Source of the DNA: Salipiger bermudensis
Lineage (GTDB): Bacteria > Pseudomonadota > Alphaproteobacteria > Rhodobacterales > Rhodobacteraceae
NCBI RefSeq assembly: GCF_020171625.1
Contig: NZ_JAIUZY010000012.1
Coordinates: 98,458 to 162,457 of the forward strand
Length of the DNA stretch: 64,000 nt
Direction of reading: 5' to 3'
Every line of letters begins with the position of its first letter. The stretch's first letter is position 1. The notes below the pieces were generated by a model that saw only the letters and a program-made list of their open reading frames with translations, ran no database searches and had not been told where the DNA came from. The translations under genes and the position numbers were made by a program. This document shows, piece after piece, positions 33,844 to 41,838 of this stretch.

Positions 33844-34635
33844 TTGCCGATCAAACGAACGGTGAATGAGCAGCGTCTTTACCTTCACGGGCCAGATAAC
33901 GAGTCCGGACGAGGCAGGCCCGCAGCACGGGGCAAGACACGAGGGCAGGACATGCTTGCCAAGAAAACGGTCGGGCGCAATGCCGCGGCCTTCAAGTACG
34001 ATCTGCTCACCGTGATGGGAGCGTTCGCCCTTGCCCAGGAGAAAGGGCGGCAGCGGCTTGTTCTGCGCCTGATGACGCTTGTCACGGCACGCTACAACTG
34101 GGCGCGCGATGAGCTGGCTGTCGGTCAGCGCGAGATTGCGAGGCTGTGGCAGGTCGACGAACGGACGGTCAAACGCGAGATGGCGAAGCTTCGGGCGATG
34201 GGCTGGCTGGTGGTCACGCGTCAGGGGGCGCGGGGCAGGGTGAGCGAGTACGCCCTCGGCATCGAGCGCATCCTCGAGGACAGTCGCGAAAGGTGGGCCG
34301 ACGTGGGGCCTGATCTTGAGCATCGGCTCTCCGGCACGGAGGAGATGCCCGAAAAGGTGGTTCCACTCCCGGTCAAGGGACGCGTTGCGGCGCCCGACCT
34401 GACGGATGGCAGTGAGTGGTCTCTGGCAAAGGCGTTGCTCCACGCCGAAGATCCGGGTCTTTACGGCTCCTGGATCGCAGCGCTGGACCGCGGCAGCAGG
34501 GCAGGGGGGCGGTTGCACCTCAGAGCCCCCTCACGGTTCCATGCAACCTATGTTGTCACACATCTCTCCGGGCATCTGCTGAGCGCCTGCCAGACCGTGG
34601 ACGCAAGCGTCGACGAGGTGATCGTCGAGGCGTGA
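33844..34635 (+). CDS. DnaA-like plasmid replication initiator
   Basis: A 263-residue replicase of the DnaA-like type known from Roseobacter-group plasmids. The middle carries a winged-helix region (about 75-140; REIARLWQVDERTVKREMAKLRAMGWLVV). The C-terminal part (about 185-258) resembles the DnaA N-terminal domain: YGSWIAALDRG, LHLRAPSRFHATYVVTHL. There is no ATPase domain. The start is TTG at 33844 after AGGAAAG; GTG at 33862 and ATG at 33952 are alternatives. It is divergent from parA. Confidence 0.82.
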   Translation: MPIKRTVNEQRLYLHGPDNESGRGRPAARGKTRGQDMLAKKTVGRNAAAFKYDLLTVMGAFALAQEKGRQRLVLRLMTLVTARYNWARDELAVGQREIARLWQVDERTVKREMAKLRAMGWLVVTRQGARGRVSEYALGIERILEDSRERWADVGPDLEHRLSGTEEMPEKVVPLPVKGRVAAPDLTDGSEWSLAKALLHAEDPGLYGSWIAALDRGSRAGGRLHLRAPSRFHATYVVTHLSGHLLSACQTVDASVDEVIVEA

Positions 34636-34975
34636 GCCGGACCTCGGCGTTGGTCGGTCATCAGCATCGCCATAGATGGCCATCGTAGAAGACGCCGATC
34701 AGGGTCACGCGAAACGTTGGGCTGACCGAAGGGCCGAAAAAGGCCCAAGATCGCCTTCCTTCGCATCGAGCCGCATCGCCCGACACGGGCGGATCTTTGC
34801 GGAAGAGACCTGCTTCAGAGAAGCGACGCGCCGCTGAACGGAGGGGCGTATCGCCCGAGATGATCGCTATTGATCGACGGTCTCGCGGACCTGCACCAAG
34901 TCAGGGCATCCGGCGAAAGATCTGAAGCCTGGACGTCTGTGAGAGATCGTGACCGGGAGCTGCGTCAACGGGGGC
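34636..34975. other. Gap downstream of rep
   Basis: I see no gene here. A small hairpin (GGGCC at 34731, GGCCC at 34742) lies about 95 bp after rep and lacks a T-run. The right part probably belongs to the decayed IS3-family element that becomes recognisable at 34976. Confidence 0.4.
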
Positions 34976-35263
34976 GTGTCGATCGGGAGAGCCTGTGGGG
35001 CCACCTGCGTCGACACGTCGAGCTACCACTGCACGTCCCGGCGCACGCATCAGGCTGCCGTCGAGAGGCGGATCAAGGAGATCTGAGAGACGCGGGTTCA
35101 ATAAGGCTACCGGCGTGTCCATGTTCTGCTGCGGCGACTAAGCTGGACCATCAATATCAAGATGACGCGCAGGATTTACAATGAGTTGGGGCCTCAACTC
35201 AGGAACAAGCAGCCGAAGTGTCGGGTGAAGGCGAAGCTGCAGCAGGATCAGTCGCCGCGTTGA
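34976..35263 (+). pseudogene. IS3-family transposase (OrfB) remnant
   Basis: One frame of 96 codons reads VSIGRACGATCVDTSSYH, then SRRTHQAAVERRIKEI, stop, ETRV, stop, GYRRVHVLLRRLSWTINI and KMTRRIYNELGPQLRNK before a final stop. It matches the start of IS3-family (IS2/IS407-like) OrfB, with a TGA in place of the usual Cys codon after KEI and a TAA after RVQ. No catalytic DDE region remains. It abuts the 3' end of fliI (32 bp away). Confidence 0.78.
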
Positions 35264-35295
35264 CAGCTGTCAACTTCGCGGCGCCCGTCCGGATC

Positions 35296-36642
35296 TCATT
35301 CGGTGGGAACTGTAATCCCGGCCTCGGTCAGGCAGGCGTGGATGCGGGCGAAGGTCTCGTTCGGCTCCATCGCATCGTGCTTGCTCTGCCGCAGAAGATC
35401 CTCGAGCGGCTGGAACAGCTTGATCGCCGCGTCGACTTCCACGTCGCTGCCGGGCCGGTAGGCGCCGATGCGGATCAGTTCTTCCATGTCGGCATAACGC
35501 GCCATGGCGCGGCGGGCGGCGCGGTAGATCGCGTATTCCTCGGGGGCGTGACAGTCCGGCAGCATCCGCGAGATCGAGCGCAGCACGTTGACCGCCGGAA
35601 AGCGCCCGGTCTCGGCAATGCGGCGGTCGAGCACGATATGGCCGTCCATGATCCCGCGCACCGCGTCGGCGATGGGATCGTCCATGTCGTCGCCGTCCAC
35701 GAGAACGGTGTAGAGCGCGGTGATGTCGCCAGCCTCGCCGCTGCCCGGACCGGCGCGTTCCAGCATCCGCGGAAGCTCGGCGAAGGTGGTGGGCGGGTAG
35801 CCCTTGGCGGTGGGCGGCTCGCCACCGGCGAGTCCGATCTCGCGCTGCGCCATGGCGAAGCGGGTGACGCTGTCGAGCAGCAGCAGAACCTGCTTGCCCT
35901 GATCGCGGAAGTGCTCGGCCACCGTGGTTGCGGTCCAGGCCGCCTGCCGCCGCATCAGCGGAGGTTCGTCGCCGGTGGAGACGATGACGACCGCGCGGGC
36001 CAGACCGTCTTCGCCAAGATCCTCCTGAAGGAAATCCTGCACCTCGCGGCCACGTTCGCCGATCAGGCCCACGACGATGACATCGGCCTGCGCGTTGCGC
36101 GCCAGCATCGACATCATCGTCGACTTGCCCACACCGGAGCCCGAGAACACGCCCATGCGCTGGCCCCGGCACAGCGGCGCGAACACGTCCATCACCTTGA
36201 GCCGCGTTGCCAGCCGGTCGCCCACGCGGCGGCGGGTGAAGGCCGGGGGAGGGGAGGCGCGCAGCGGGCGCGGGCTCGAACCTTCGGGCAGATGTCCCTT
36301 ACCGTCCAGCGGTTGGCCGAGCGCGTTCACCACGCGCCCGATCCAGGCCTCGTCGGGGCGCAGCTCGGCGCCGGAGCGGGTGACCGCCACCGGATCGCCG
36401 GTGCGCACGCCGTCCCAGCTTCCGAAGGGCAGGAGCCGCGTCCCGCTCTCATCGATGCCCACGACCTCGGCCAGCACCGGCCCGTTGGCGCCCTGCACGA
36501 CGCAATGCGCGCCGATGCCAACGGCCCGCTCGAGCCCCGACACGGTCAGCACCAGCCCGAGCGCCGAGGTCACCTGCCCGGTTATGCTTGCGCGCTCGAT
36601 GGTGCGCGTAAGGCTAGAGAGCTCTGAAAAGGCTGTGTGCAT
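35296..36642 (-). CDS. fliI: FliI, flagellar export ATPase
   Basis: Energises export of rod, hook and filament subunits. The 448 residues (ATG at 36642 after GGATAG; ATG codons at 36654 and 36675 are alternatives) carry Walker A SGSGVGKSTMMSMLA, Walker B VLLLLDSVTRFA, the GLIGERGREVQDFL region and the ISRMLPDCHAPEE segment typical of FliI. It is divergent from flgB and is the first gene of flagellar block B. Confidence 0.95.
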   Translation of the reverse strand: MHTAFSELSSLTRTIERASITGQVTSALGLVLTVSGLERAVGIGAHCVVQGANGPVLAEVVGIDESGTRLLPFGSWDGVRTGDPVAVTRSGAELRPDEAWIGRVVNALGQPLDGKGHLPEGSSPRPLRASPPPAFTRRRVGDRLATRLKVMDVFAPLCRGQRMGVFSGSGVGKSTMMSMLARNAQADVIVVGLIGERGREVQDFLQEDLGEDGLARAVVIVSTGDEPPLMRRQAAWTATTVAEHFRDQGKQVLLLLDSVTRFAMAQREIGLAGGEPPTAKGYPPTTFAELPRMLERAGPGSGEAGDITALYTVLVDGDDMDDPIADAVRGIMDGHIVLDRRIAETGRFPAVNVLRSISRMLPDCHAPEEYAIYRAARRAMARYADMEELIRIGAYRPGSDVEVDAAIKLFQPLEDLLRQSKHDAMEPNETFARIHACLTEAGITVPTE

Positions 36643-36708
36643 GGTTCTATCCATTGCTAAGCAAGATTTATTCATGCTATCTTTGATTAAGGCAAAAGGA
36701 AACTGTTC

Positions 36709-37110
36709 ATGAAGCTTGGTGGAATGTCCTTTTTTCAGCTGGCCTCGCAGCGCATGACATGGCTGGGGGCCCGTCAGGCTGTGATCTCGGAGAACGTCGC
36801 GAATGCCGATACGCCGAACTACAAGGCGAAGACGGTCAGCGGGTTCGACGCCATGCTCGAGAACGGGAATGCGATGCAGGGGCTTCGGGTCACCGACACG
36901 CGCCACATCACCAGCAGCGGCGAGGCACCGAACGGCGTGCGGGTCACCGCGGACGAGGACGCGTGGGAAGGCAGCATCGACGGCAACACCGTGGCGCTTG
37001 AGCAGCAGACCATCGACGCGGCGGAAGTGGCCGGCAACTACCGGCTGGCCGCCGAGCTCTATCGCCGCGGGCACAGCCTGCTGACCATCGCCGTCACCGG
37101 CGTCAGATAA
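36709..37110 (+). CDS. flgB: FlgB, proximal rod protein
   Basis: First rod subunit assembled on the MS ring/export gate. The 133 residues have the rod signature VISENVANADTPNYKAK (25-41), the DTRHI motif and the C-terminal VAGNYRLAAELYRRGHSLLTIAV helix. AAGGAAA precedes the ATG. It leads flgB-flgC-fliE-fliQ and further genes. Confidence 0.95.
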   Translation: MKLGGMSFFQLASQRMTWLGARQAVISENVANADTPNYKAKTVSGFDAMLENGNAMQGLRVTDTRHITSSGEAPNGVRVTADEDAWEGSIDGNTVALEQQTIDAAEVAGNYRLAAELYRRGHSLLTIAVTGVR

Positions 37111-37121
37111 GAGGGCAGGGC

Positions 37122-37532
37122 ATGGACACGCTCAAGACAGTTCTTTCGGTTGCCGCAAGCGGGATGCGCGCGCAGGGCGAGCGGCTCAAGGTGGTGTCGG
37201 AGAACGTCGCCAACGCCAGCTCCACCGGCAATGCCAGTGGCGACGATCCCTATCGCCGCAAGATCATCTCGTTTCAGGAGATGGTCGACCGGGACAGCGG
37301 CGCCTCGATGGTCGAGGTCGACGGCATCCGCCGCGACGACGCCGATTTCCAGCTGAACTACGACCCCTCGCATCCGGCCGCAGACGCGGATGGCTTCGTG
37401 AAGGTGTCGAACGTCAACACCATCCTCGAGATGAGCAACATGCGCGAAGCCTCGCGCAGCTACCAGGCCAACCTGAACATGTTCGAGACCGGGCGCACCA
37501 TGCGCACGCAGCTTCTCGACCTGCTGAAATAA
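37122..37532 (+). CDS. flgC: FlgC, proximal rod protein
   Basis: Rod subunit following FlgB. The 136-residue protein has LSVAASGMRAQGERLKVVSE and NVANASSTG at the N-terminus, PYRRKIISF in the middle and VNTILEMSNMREASRSYQAN at the C-terminus, all FlgC hallmarks. It lies 11 bp after flgB. Confidence 0.96.
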   Translation: MDTLKTVLSVAASGMRAQGERLKVVSENVANASSTGNASGDDPYRRKIISFQEMVDRDSGASMVEVDGIRRDDADFQLNYDPSHPAADADGFVKVSNVNTILEMSNMREASRSYQANLNMFETGRTMRTQLLDLLK

Positions 37533-37544
37533 GACTGAAGACTT

Positions 37545-37874
37545 ATGGCGACCGAAACCTCCTCCCTCCTCTCGATCAATGCCGCATCCGGGGCCTACCG
37601 GGCCTCGAAAAGCATGGCGGCCGAGGCCGTCGCCAGCCCCGCACGCGATGACAGCAAGCCGAGCTTCGCCGACATGGTGTCGCAGGCGGGCGCGGACGCC
37701 GTGCAGACGATCCGGGAGGCCGAGGCGACGGCGCAGACCGGGCTGCGCGGCAATGCCGACACGCAGGCGGTGGTCGAGGCGACGCTCGAGCTCGACTCGA
37801 CCGTCAAGACAGCGGTGGCGGTGCGCGACAAGCTGGTCGAGGCCTACCAGGAAATCATCCGTATGCCGATCTGA
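37545..37874 (+). CDS. fliE: FliE, MS ring-rod junction protein
   Basis: The first substrate of the flagellar export gate and adaptor between MS ring and rod. The 109 residues have the C-terminal FliE pattern AVVEATLELDSTVKTAVAVR and the closing YQEIIRMPI. It lies 12 bp after flgC and 17 bp before fliQ. Confidence 0.93.
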   Translation: MATETSSLLSINAASGAYRASKSMAAEAVASPARDDSKPSFADMVSQAGADAVQTIREAEATAQTGLRGNADTQAVVEATLELDSTVKTAVAVRDKLVEAYQEIIRMPI

Positions 37875-37891
37875 TCGGAGGGGAGGCGGTC

Positions 37892-38161
37892 GTGACCGAG
37901 AGCGATACCTACACGATCCTGTCGGACGCCTTCCTTGCCGTGCTCTACGGGTCCGGCCCGATCATGGCCATCGCGCTGGTGGTGGGCCTCATCATCGCGT
38001 TCTTCCAGGCGCTGACCCAGGTGCAGGAAATGACCCTGACCTTCGTGCCCAAGATCGTGGCGATCTTCATCGGTCTGCTGGCGTTCACGCCGCTGATGTA
38101 CACCGTGGTCAAGCGGCTCTCGGATCGTGCCTTCGACCTGATCGTGAGCGGCGGACTGTGA
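37892..38161 (+). CDS. fliQ: FliQ, export gate protein
   Basis: An 89-residue export-gate protein with two membrane segments (about 19-41 and 53-72). AIALVVGLIIAFFQALTQVQEMTL and FVPKIVAIF are diagnostic. The start is GTG at 37892, preceded by GGAGGGGAGG-like sequence. The stop overlaps the next start (TGATG). Confidence 0.94.
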   Translation: MTESDTYTILSDAFLAVLYGSGPIMAIALVVGLIIAFFQALTQVQEMTLTFVPKIVAIFIGLLAFTPLMYTVVKRLSDRAFDLIVSGGL

Positions 38162-38985
38162 TGCGGATGCTGCGCGGTCTTCTGATCCTACTGGCGCTGG
38201 TCGCGGGGCAGGGGGCGCTGGCCGACTGGAGCGATTTCTATCGCCCGTCCGAACGTGTCTCGCAGGCACCGCAGGCTTTGCGGTCAGGCCCGGTCGGCAA
38301 TCCGGCGGGGGTCTGCATCCACGAGATCCTGCGCGCCCAGCTGCGTCACCAGATCCCCGGCAACCTTCTGCTCGGGATCGGCCTGCAGGAAAGCGGCATG
38401 ATGCACGAGGGCGAGCTGACCATCTGGCCCTGGGTCGCCAATGCCGATGGCGACGGGCGCTTCTTCGACACGCCGCAATCGGCGGCAAGCTGGGTGCGGG
38501 CGCGGCAGGCGGCGGGGGTCGAGTCCATCGATGTCGGCTGTATGCAGGTGAACCTGCGCTGGCACCCGGATGCGTTCGTTCAGCTCGAGGACGGCTTCGA
38601 CCCGGCGCGCAACGTCGATTACGCGGCGCGGTTTTTGGTGCAGCTTTATGAAAAGACCGGCGACTGGGTCAAGGCGGCCGGGCACTACCACTCGGCCACC
38701 GAGGTGCATCAGGGCGTCTATCTCGACCGGCTCAAGCAGAACGTCACCATCGCCAACGAGCGGCTCGATATCTTCCGCCAGCTCGCCGCCTCGGGCAGCG
38801 GCGGCGGGGCAGGGGGGATCGGTCTCGCGGCGGTGGCGGCGGTCACCGCCGAGCCGCTGCCCTCGGGGCATTTCTGGACCTCCGACATCACCCTTCGCTC
38901 GGGCGCGGCCAGCAGCGGCGCCCGCAGCCTGTTCGGGCGCGAGACGCTCTCGCCGGTGCTGCCAGCCTTCCGAAAGATGTTCTGA
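38161..38985 (+). CDS. Flagellar-locus lytic transglycosylase
   Basis: A 274-residue exported SLT-family transglycosylase. After a signal peptide (LLILLALVAGQGALA), the catalytic Glu lies in LLGIGLQESGMM (near residue 80), followed by VGCMQVNLRWH and a KAAGHYHSATE helix. It opens peptidoglycan for the rod, replacing the muramidase domain of enterobacterial FlgJ, as SltF does in Rhodobacter sphaeroides. Translation is coupled to fliQ and flhA on both sides. The C-terminal tail (about 210-274) is low in complexity. Confidence 0.88.
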   Translation: MRMLRGLLILLALVAGQGALADWSDFYRPSERVSQAPQALRSGPVGNPAGVCIHEILRAQLRHQIPGNLLLGIGLQESGMMHEGELTIWPWVANADGDGRFFDTPQSAASWVRARQAAGVESIDVGCMQVNLRWHPDAFVQLEDGFDPARNVDYAARFLVQLYEKTGDWVKAAGHYHSATEVHQGVYLDRLKQNVTIANERLDIFRQLAASGSGGGAGGIGLAAVAAVTAEPLPSGHFWTSDITLRSGAASSGARSLFGRETLSPVLPAFRKMF

Positions 38986-41078
38986 TGTCGATGTCCGATC
39001 CCTCCACGACGTCGCTGCCGGGCTGGCTGGGCCGCAGCCACGGCAACCGCGACATCGGCTTCGCCATCGCGGTGACGCTGATCCTTGCGGTGCTGTTCGT
39101 GCCGCTGCCTGCGGCGGTGCTGGATTTCGGGCTCGCGGTGTCGCTGTCGGTTTCGGTTCTGGTGCTGATGGTGGCCTTGTGGATTCCCAAGCCTCTGGAA
39201 TTCAACAGCTTTCCGACACTCCTGCTCGTCGTCACCATGCTGCGCCTGTCGCTGAACGTGGCCTCGACCCGGCTGATCCTGTCCGAAGGCCACACCGGCC
39301 CGAGCGCCGCCGGCGGGGTGATCGAGGGCTTCTCGCGGTTCATCGTCTCGGGCAATTTCATCATCGGCATCGTGGTCTTCGCGATCCTCGTGGTGATCAA
39401 CTTCGTGGTCATCACCAAGGGCTCGACCCGCATCGCCGAGGTCTCGGCGCGCTTCTCGCTCGACTCGATGCCGGGCAAGCAGATGGCGATCGACGCCGAT
39501 CTCGGCGCCGGCCTCATCGACGAGGAACAGGCCCGCACCCGCCGCAAGGAGATCGAGGACGAGAGCGGCTTCTTCGGGGCGATGGACGGTGCCTCGAAAT
39601 TCGTGCGCGGCGACGCGGTGGCGGGGATCATCATCACCCTGATCAACGTCATCGGCGGCATCCTGATCGGCGTGGCGCAGCACGGGCTGTCGCTGTCCGA
39701 GGCGGCGGGGTTCTACACCGTGCTCACCATCGGCGACGGTCTCGTGTCGCAGGTGCCGGCGCTGATCGTGTCGCTGGCGGCGGGCCTCATCGTCACCAAG
39801 GGCGGCACCGAGGGCGCCGCCAACGAGGCGGTGCTGGGCCAGCTCTCGAAGTTCCCCAAGGCGCTGTTCATGGCGTCCGTCCTGCTGTTCGGCATCGGCC
39901 TTCTGCCCGGCTTTCCCAGCCTGATCTTCACCGCGCTGGCGGCGATCATGACCTTCCTCGGCATGATGGTGATGCGGCAGGCCGAGACGGCGCGGGCCAG
40001 TGCCGACCGCGCCGAGGCGGCAAAGCAGCGGGCCGAGGCCGCCGCGCCCGAGGACACCATCAAGGATACGCTCAAGCTCGACGGTCTGCGCCTCGAGCTG
40101 GGACAGGCGCTGGTGCCGCTGATCTCCAACAGCGACGCGGCGCTGGCGGGCAAGATCAAGAGCCTGCGCAACCTCTTCGCCCGCGAGTTCGGCTTCGTGC
40201 TGCCCTCGGTGCGGATCAAGGACGAACCGATGCTGCCGGGTCAGACCTACGCGATCACCGTGCAGGGGGTCGAGGTGGCGCGCGGCGAGATCCGCCCGAA
40301 CGGACTCATGGTGGTCAATCCCGGCGAATGCGGCCTGTCGGGCGAGCGCGGCAAGGACCCGACCTTCGGACTCGAGGCGCTCTGGGTCGATGCCGAGACC
40401 GGCGCCCGTGCCGAGGCCATGGGCCTGACGGTGGTCGATCCCGAGAGCGTCATCATCACCCACCTGACCGAGGTGGTGAAAGAGCACCTGCCCGAGCTGA
40501 TGACCTATGGCGCGACGCAGAGCCTGATCGAGGGGCTCGACCGCGAATACCAGAAGCTGGTCAGCGACATCCCCGGCAACGCGCCGATGGTGCTGGTGCA
40601 ACACGTGCTGCAGACCCTGCTGGCCGAGCGCGTCTCGATCCGAAACCTGCCGCTGATCGTGGAATCCATCGCCGAGGCCAAGCGCACGACCTCGAGCGTG
40701 ACCCAGATCACCGAGGCGGTGCGGCGGCGGCTGTCGAACCAGATCTGCAAGTCGCTGGTCGACGACAACGGCTTCATCTCGGTGATCTCGATGTCGCCCG
40801 CCTGGGAGAAGGAATTCCTCGAGGCGCTGCGCGTCAACGGCGACGAGCGCAACTTCGTGATGTCGCCGCAGCGGGTTCAGGAATTCGTCCTGCAGGCGCG
40901 CCGCGAGATCCAGAAATTCGCCGAGCAGGATCAGTGGCCGGCGCTGCTGGTCAGCCCCGAGGTGCGCAGCTTCGTGCGCTCCATGCTCGAGCGCGTCAGC
41001 CCGATGACCGTGGTGCTGTCGCACAACGAGATCCATCGCAAGACCGCGCTGCGCACCGTGGCGACCGTGGGTCAGTAG
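38985..41078 (+). CDS. flhA: FlhA, export gate protein
   Basis: Nine-subunit ring of the export gate. The 697 residues have eight membrane segments in the first half, the FHIPEP core (NSFPTLLLVVTMLRLSLNVASTRLILSEGHTG; GSTRIAEVSARFSLDSMPGKQMAID; conserved ADLGAGLIDE) and a cytoplasmic half ending in ALRTVATVGQ. It overlaps the transglycosylase stop (TGATG). fliR starts 1 bp after its stop. Confidence 0.97.
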   Translation: MSMSDPSTTSLPGWLGRSHGNRDIGFAIAVTLILAVLFVPLPAAVLDFGLAVSLSVSVLVLMVALWIPKPLEFNSFPTLLLVVTMLRLSLNVASTRLILSEGHTGPSAAGGVIEGFSRFIVSGNFIIGIVVFAILVVINFVVITKGSTRIAEVSARFSLDSMPGKQMAIDADLGAGLIDEEQARTRRKEIEDESGFFGAMDGASKFVRGDAVAGIIITLINVIGGILIGVAQHGLSLSEAAGFYTVLTIGDGLVSQVPALIVSLAAGLIVTKGGTEGAANEAVLGQLSKFPKALFMASVLLFGIGLLPGFPSLIFTALAAIMTFLGMMVMRQAETARASADRAEAAKQRAEAAAPEDTIKDTLKLDGLRLELGQALVPLISNSDAALAGKIKSLRNLFAREFGFVLPSVRIKDEPMLPGQTYAITVQGVEVARGEIRPNGLMVVNPGECGLSGERGKDPTFGLEALWVDAETGARAEAMGLTVVDPESVIITHLTEVVKEHLPELMTYGATQSLIEGLDREYQKLVSDIPGNAPMVLVQHVLQTLLAERVSIRNLPLIVESIAEAKRTTSSVTQITEAVRRRLSNQICKSLVDDNGFISVISMSPAWEKEFLEALRVNGDERNFVMSPQRVQEFVLQARREIQKFAEQDQWPALLVSPEVRSFVRSMLERVSPMTVVLSHNEIHRKTALRTVATVGQ

Positions 41079-41079
41079 G

Positions 41080-41835
41080 GTGAACCTCGCCGCGCTCCTC
41101 ACCGTCGAGTTCCTTGGCGTGGCGCTGGTCTTCGCCCGCATCGGCGGGATGCTGATGTTCCTGCCGGCGCTTGGCGAGAGCGTCATCCCGGTGCGCCACC
41201 GGCTGGCCTTTGCGGTGCTGCTGTCGCTGGCGCTCTATCCGGCGGTGCCGCAGGGGCCGGTGTCGCTCGATGCGCCGGGTCCGCTGGTCGCGGCGCTGGC
41301 CATCGAGCTGACGCTGGGCCTGTGGATCGGCCTCACCGCCCGCATCCTGCTCACCGCGCTGGAATTCGCGGGCTACCAGGTCGGCCTCGTTTCGGGCCTG
41401 TCGAACGCGTTCTCGCCCAGCCTCGGCTCGTTTCAGGGCTCGACGCTGATCTCCACCGGTCTGATGCTGGGCGGCGTGGCGATGATCTTCGCCACCGACC
41501 TGCATCACCTGATCATCGGCGCCATGGTCAGCAGCTACGACCTGTTCCCGCCGGGGCAGATCCTGCCCGCGGATCTGGCGCAGCAGATCGTCAAGGCGGT
41601 GTCGCAGAGCTTCTACCTCGGCCTGTCGATCGTGGCGCCATTCTACGTCATGGGGCTGCTGGTCAATCTCGGGATGGGGCTGGCCGCGCGGATGATGCCG
41701 TCGCTGCCGGTGTTCTTCGTGGCCGCCCCCGTGCTGATCATGGCGGGGCTTCTGGTGCTGGTCATGGCCACGCCGGTGATGCTGCGCGAATTCGCCGAGC
41801 GCTTCGGCGAATGGCTCGGCCTGCTGGTGTTCTAG
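41080..41835 (+). CDS. fliR: FliR, export gate protein
   Basis: A 251-residue gate subunit with six membrane segments. ARIGGMLMFLPALGESVIPVR, the GYQVGLVSGLSNAFSPSLGS stretch and NLGMGLAARMMPSLPVFF are family motifs. The start is GTG at 41080. Confidence 0.95.
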   Translation: MNLAALLTVEFLGVALVFARIGGMLMFLPALGESVIPVRHRLAFAVLLSLALYPAVPQGPVSLDAPGPLVAALAIELTLGLWIGLTARILLTALEFAGYQVGLVSGLSNAFSPSLGSFQGSTLISTGLMLGGVAMIFATDLHHLIIGAMVSSYDLFPPGQILPADLAQQIVKAVSQSFYLGLSIVAPFYVMGLLVNLGMGLAARMMPSLPVFFVAAPVLIMAGLLVLVMATPVMLREFAERFGEWLGLLVF

Positions 41836-41838
41836 ACC

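Noticed and set aside
34870..35184. A 104-codon + frame after rep
   Set aside because: It is out of frame with the recognisable IS3 transposase remnant, which explains this stretch better.
35218..36627. A 469-codon + frame opposite fliI
   Set aside because: Antisense to an unmistakable FliI ATPase; no family features.
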